From Vigna angularis (lineage: Eukaryota > Streptophyta > Magnoliopsida > Fabales > Fabaceae): DNA of 64,000 nucleotides. A model generated the notes under the pieces. The model searched no databases. It saw only the letters and a list, made by a program, of their open reading frames with translations, and was not told the DNA's origin. Within the stretch, counting starts at the first letter, position 1, and each line of letters begins with the position of its first letter. The position numbers were made by a program, and so were the translations under genes. Shown here piece after piece: positions 60,312-64,000 of the stretch. Location: NCBI RefSeq assembly GCF_016808095.1, contig NC_068973.1, positions 16,550,501 through 16,614,500 on the forward strand, given 5' to 3'.

Positions 60312-62589
60312 ATGGCAGTCGTCCATGTTGAGTCGTCTTTGGAGTTGTCGGGTAGAAGCGGCAAGAGATCGATGGACGGTGGTGGCGAGCGTGGCTCTTC
60401 TCCGAGCTCGGTGTCGTCCTCCTTCTTGGAAGAGTTTGCTCGGTCATCGGGGACAAAGCCTAACTCCCCCGCGGATGCAGATAAAAGGATTATCTTTGGG
60501 ATACCCATCCACCTTCTTAAGGGTGGTATTCCAGTAGATGACGCGCCATTAGAGCCGAACGGTGACGGGACCATCATTCCAGGGTACGACTGGGTGCCTC
60601 ACGATGTTAGCTTGTTTGCGTCAGAGTATGGTACAAAAAAGGCGTTAACATGGAGAATCGGCCGGCTCTACATCGTTAGGGACGTGGAGGATTCCCGACT
60701 GGTCCAGGCGGGAGTCAGCCTAAGAAATGAGCAAGTTTATCATGGGAAGGGATCGAGTCCGGACGATTTCTTCTTCATGTATGCCAATTTTTTCGATCAA
60801 CTCTGTATTCGGGTGCCTTTCACTAGGTTTCAAATGGTCGTTCTCCGGGAAATGAACGTTGCCCCTGCACAACTACATCCGAATTCTTGGGCGGTCTTCC
60901 AAGTGTTCTTGGCGATGTGTTTAGCGATTGGCATAACCCCAACAATCCCGATTCTTTTCCATTATTTTGACGTTCGCCCGCTCTCGAAGGGTGTTTGGGT
61001 TTCTTTAACGTCCGTCAAAGATAGGACCCTCTTCCGTCCTTTCTTTGATTCATACAAGAATTTCAAGAACCAATTTTTTAAAGTCATCATTGACGAGGCC
61101 GGCCGCCATGAGTTTCATGATGTGGAGGGAAATCCCTTGTTCCCTTTTTATTGGACAAGGAACCCTAGGAAAATAAAAGCGTATCCGGTTGATACGATGA
61201 ACCTGGTCGATTTGGAAGCCATTTGTACCATCAACGCTCTCCCCCGCCGCCTCTCTACCCGCAACTTAGTCGAATGCCTTCGTCATGAGGATTGTGAACG
61301 AAAGGCGTTCGGTATGGTATTTTATGTTTATTTTGTGTCTTTTAATATGTTGGTGTTAACGTAGCTGAATTTTCTTGTTTTTGTCAAATACCATGTCTGC
61401 TCCTCCTCCCCGCAAATCCAACTTTATGGCTTCAAGGAAGGGAGCTGGCGGTAGTTCTTCGAATGCTCCCCGTCCTCCTATCATCAAACGCGCGTCTTCC
61501 ACCAGCCGGATGCTGTCAATTCCTCCGGTCGGCCTTAAGGGCATCGTTGTTTCCCCGGGCGTCGCTGTTGTTGTCGGGAGCAAGCCCCCACACAGCCTTT
61601 GGCCCGTTTTTGTAGATCCCTAGTCTGAGGCGGCCACCACCTCTGCCCAACCCCTTGTGAGGAAGAGGAAGGATCATAAAGAGGGGGAACGATCCGCCTC
61701 CAAGAAGGGGCGTAAAGAAAAAGAAGGATCCTCTTCACGGAATGCCTCCAAGAAGGGTCGCAAGGTCAAAGAGGGGTCCTCCTCCCGGCCTCTTCCGAAC
61801 GGCGTCTTCAGCTCCGAGTTCAACATCAGTGATCAGACGAATTTCCACATGAGTTTGACGCACCGATCGTTGATCGAGGGCTTATCGGAGCCAGAGCTAA
61901 CAAATGCTATGCTGGAGATGTCCACCTGGGCGACTTCTCTTGCTTGGTATCTTAGGGAGTTTGCTGACCGTAGAGGAGCGGAGAACGTCCGGACCGAGCT
62001 ACTCGTCGAGAAGAAGACTTTTGAGGATCTACGTGCGACCATGGAGCAGATGCTGATTGCTCAGGACGAGTCCAACAAGAAGAACGACGAGCTCCAGGCC
62101 GAGCTTGATAAAGCCAAGGAAGACTTAGCCGAGGCATCGGATCGGCTTCGCGACGCCTGAGCCAATTATGACCGCCTGGTGGACGAGTGCGGGCAACTCA
62201 AGGTAGTAGTTGCCCGCCATAAGAAAATGGAGAGGGGACTCCTTCAGAAGAATCAGGCACTGACGGACGACTTGGCGAAGGCTAAGGAGAAGATATCCGA
62301 GCTGGAAACAGGTATCGTTTTTTAGCACGAGGAGGATTTCAATAAAGCTCTCCGCCAAGCGTCCGTCCTAATGGGAGTCAAGGAGCCATTCACCCTTGGT
62401 TTTGATATTGAAAAGGACGTGTTCGACGGGGTACTGGTTCACCTTGATGCCCCGGCCGCCGAGGAGGTGCCGTAGGAGGAGGAGGACCCTTTAAATGTCG
62501 GGGTTGGCGATCAGGGGGTGGAAGTTGAAGACGTTAATGATGCGGCGAATGACGCCGAGGGTGATGATGACGGCAGTGGGGCCGAATAA
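60312..62589 (+). pseudogene. Antisense ORF of the gypsy element ('putative gypsy-type transposon' domain protein)
   Basis: The first exon, 60312-61311, encodes about 333 residues. It has an N-terminal Ser-rich leader and a globular part (PSSVSSSFLEEFA, ...FFFMYANFFDQLCIRVPFT, WAVFQVFLAMCLAIGI, TPTIPILFHYFDVRPLSKG). The second part from about 61388 is a basic KKGRK-repeat region followed by a long helical, probably coiled-coil segment (ELQAELDKAKEDLAEASDRL) and an acidic tail. The intron 61312-61387 has a GT donor, but its expected acceptor AG is now AA at 61386-61387. In-frame stops occur at 61621, 62158, 62323 and 62473. It runs opposite to pol, which is characteristic of Tat-lineage elements; the protein's function is unknown. 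This copy is non-functional. Confidence 0.7.
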
Positions 62590-62840
62590 TTTTTTAAATA
62601 GTTGGTTAGTGGTTTTGGCTTTCTGTTTTACATATTTTGATGTATTTGTTCGTGTGGCCGGTCAACCAACATCTTGACCTGTTTAGGTGTTGGCCATACC
62701 GTCCCATGGCTGACTTTTTGTATAACCCCTACACATCAATACATTTTATTCTTCAATTTGCCTGCTATTATTTCTTTCCTGCCGAGCGTTTGATTCTATT
62801 ATCTTGCTATCTTTATTAATGACTTTTATCGATAGAAATT

Positions 62841-63175
62841 CGTCAACTTGGACTTTTGAACGACTCGTGCGACAATGGTTCTCGGGAAGAACTCGTCGTT
62901 CACCGTCCGACCAAGTTGACAGTGGTTCCGTTTGGAACTCTCCGTTCATCAACTTGGGCTTTTGAATGACGAGGGCGGCAGTGGTTCTTGGGAAGAACTC
63001 GTCGTTCACCGCTCAGCCAACTTGACAGTGGTTCCGTTTGGAACTCTTCGTTCATCAACTTGGATTTTCGAACAATCTGGGCGGCAGTGGTTCTCCAGGA
63101 AGAACTCGCCGTTCACCGCCCGGCCAAGTTGATAGTGGTTCCGTTTGGAACTCTCCGTTCATCAACTCGGATTTC
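62841..63175. repeat. Tandem repeat, period about 106 bp, 3.1 copies
   Basis: The word catcaacttgg recurs at about 62841, 62947, 63053 and 63160. Within each unit are ggcagtggttct..ggaagaactcg.cgttcaccg and gttccgtttggaactc. The array lies between the end of pol and the antisense ORF, a usual place for tandem repeats in Tat/Ogre elements. Confidence 0.85.
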
Positions 63176-63289
63176 TTTTTGGTTAAGTGCTTACGGGGTT
63201 ATGTCCTTATCGTAGAGATTTTGCCAAAAGTGGGACGCCCTGTCATTGTATCAATCATTTAAAAAAAAATGTACAATCAGAAATGGTTA

Positions 63290-64000
63290 TTAACTGAAAT
63301 AAAATTTGAGGTGAGTGGCATTCCATGTGTTTGGAATGGGGCGTCTGTCCAGGTACAATAGTTTGTAGGCCCCGTTTCCCAGGGCTTCTGAAATTCGGAA
63401 AGGTCCTTCCCATTTGGCTGCGAGCTTGCCATGAGCGGCCGTACGTTGTGCCTCTCCAGTCTTCTTCCACACCAAATCACCCTCTTGGAAGTTCCTCGGT
63501 CGGACCTTGGAGTTGTATCTTCTCTCCACCATTCACTTGCACGCTTCAGCCCTCAACGTCGCTCGGTCCCGTCTCTCCTGCAGTGAGTCAAGCTCTACCC
63601 TTAACTCTTCATCATTTAACCCAAGGTCCTCTATTTGGCGCCGTAGGGAGGGTTCTCCCAACTCGACCGGCAACATGGCATTTGTACCATATGTCAAGTT
63701 GAAGGGCGTTTCTCTGGTCGTTCCGTGCGGAGTACACCGGTAGCCCCATAACACTTCCGGAAGCTCATCCACCCATGCTTCCTTCCTCTCCCCTAGCCGC
63801 TTCTTCAACTCGGCTACGATCGTCTTGTTCACGGCCTCTACCTGACTGTTCGTCTGGGGGTGCTCCACCGAACTGGTGACGTGTTTGATTCCCAGACCCT
63901 TGTAAAACTCTGCCAGTTTTTTATCAATAGACTACCGTCCGTTGTCCGTAACAATTGAATGTGGGAGGCGAAATCGACAGACCAACTTCCAACAAAATTT
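63290..64000 (-). pseudogene. Ty3/gypsy pol, integrase C-terminal part (runs off the window)
   Basis: The minus strand from the window edge reads the integrase core: the catalytic Asp in SIVTDNG, then VEHPQTNSQVEAVNK with the catalytic Glu, WVDELPEVLWGYRCTPHG, and the ETPFNLTYGTNAMLPVEL block. After a linker comes the C-terminal GPFRI-type module (KWEGPFRISEALGNGAYKL). Two in-frame stops (after TDNGR near 63935, and after EACK near 63534) show the copy is inactive. The usual orientation for the LTR at 59.4-60.3 kb matches. Gag, protease, RT and RNase H would be to the right, outside the window. Confidence 0.85.

Noticed and set aside
62746..63262. Several short overlapping frames on both strands
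   Set aside because: Produced by the 106-bp tandem repeats, whose unit happens to stay open; no protein family resemblance.

Overview
This is plant nuclear DNA. It is AT-rich and has intron-rich genes with GT-AG splicing. It carries Ty1/copia and Ty3/gypsy retrotransposons, TRIM-like elements and several Mutator-like elements (MULEs). Protein similarity to soybean/bean-type sequences and the repeat families point to a legume, probably tribe Phaseoleae; I cannot name the species. Three host genes look intact: two tandem GH35 beta-galactosidase genes and one CBS-domain/PB1-domain gene, all on the + strand. Almost everything else is transposon or featureless AT-rich spacer.

Layout. 1-12.7 kb is spacer with a 1,060 bp MULE-like element (4572-5631, 9-bp TSD). 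It also has a 574-bp direct duplication whose second copy is split by a 2.7 kb MULE-like element (7776-10511), which itself holds an 875 bp relative (9453-10327, 9-bp TSD). 12806-19532 is a BGAL6/MUM2-type beta-galactosidase (18 coding exons, 716 aa, no lectin domain). 20.5-27.7 kb is an old minus-strand copia element. Three later insertions cut it: a solo LTR, a 1.35 kb TRIM-like element and a second, inverted solo LTR, each with a 5-bp TSD. 29066-29445 is a foldback MITE. 30062-31489 is a Pack-MULE that fused pieces of cytidine deaminase and OST48. 32047-41056 is a BGAL10-type beta-galactosidase with a C-terminal SUEL lectin domain (18 coding exons, 843 aa). 54229-59021 is a four-CBS plus PB1 protein (13 coding exons, 523 aa). 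59.4-64 kb is the 3' part of a minus-strand Tat-type gypsy element: LTR, antisense ORF, 106-bp tandem repeats, then the integrase end of pol.

The most unusual object is a complete 8,138 bp MULE at 44366-52503, bounded by a perfect 10-bp TSD. It carries a MURA-type transposase (minus), a plant mobile domain (PMD) protein (+) and a third ORF (+) resembling the 'putative plant transposon protein' family. Its roughly 400-bp TIRs each hold six copies of the 12-bp palindrome GTAATCGATTAC or close variants, in three pairs with 21-bp spacing and mirror-image layout. More copies lie upstream of the third ORF, and a second motif (GAAGTCGT/ACGACTTC) lies in the TIRs and in the divergent promoter region. 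Each of the three genes carries only one or two lesions, so the copy is young but probably cannot move by itself.

The two beta-galactosidases are predicted secreted cell-wall enzymes with complementary roles (mucilage/pectin galactan and xyloglucan side chains). Their order matches the adjacent Arabidopsis pair BGAL6-BGAL10. All boundaries come from reading splice sites, frames and repeats by eye; no database search was run.
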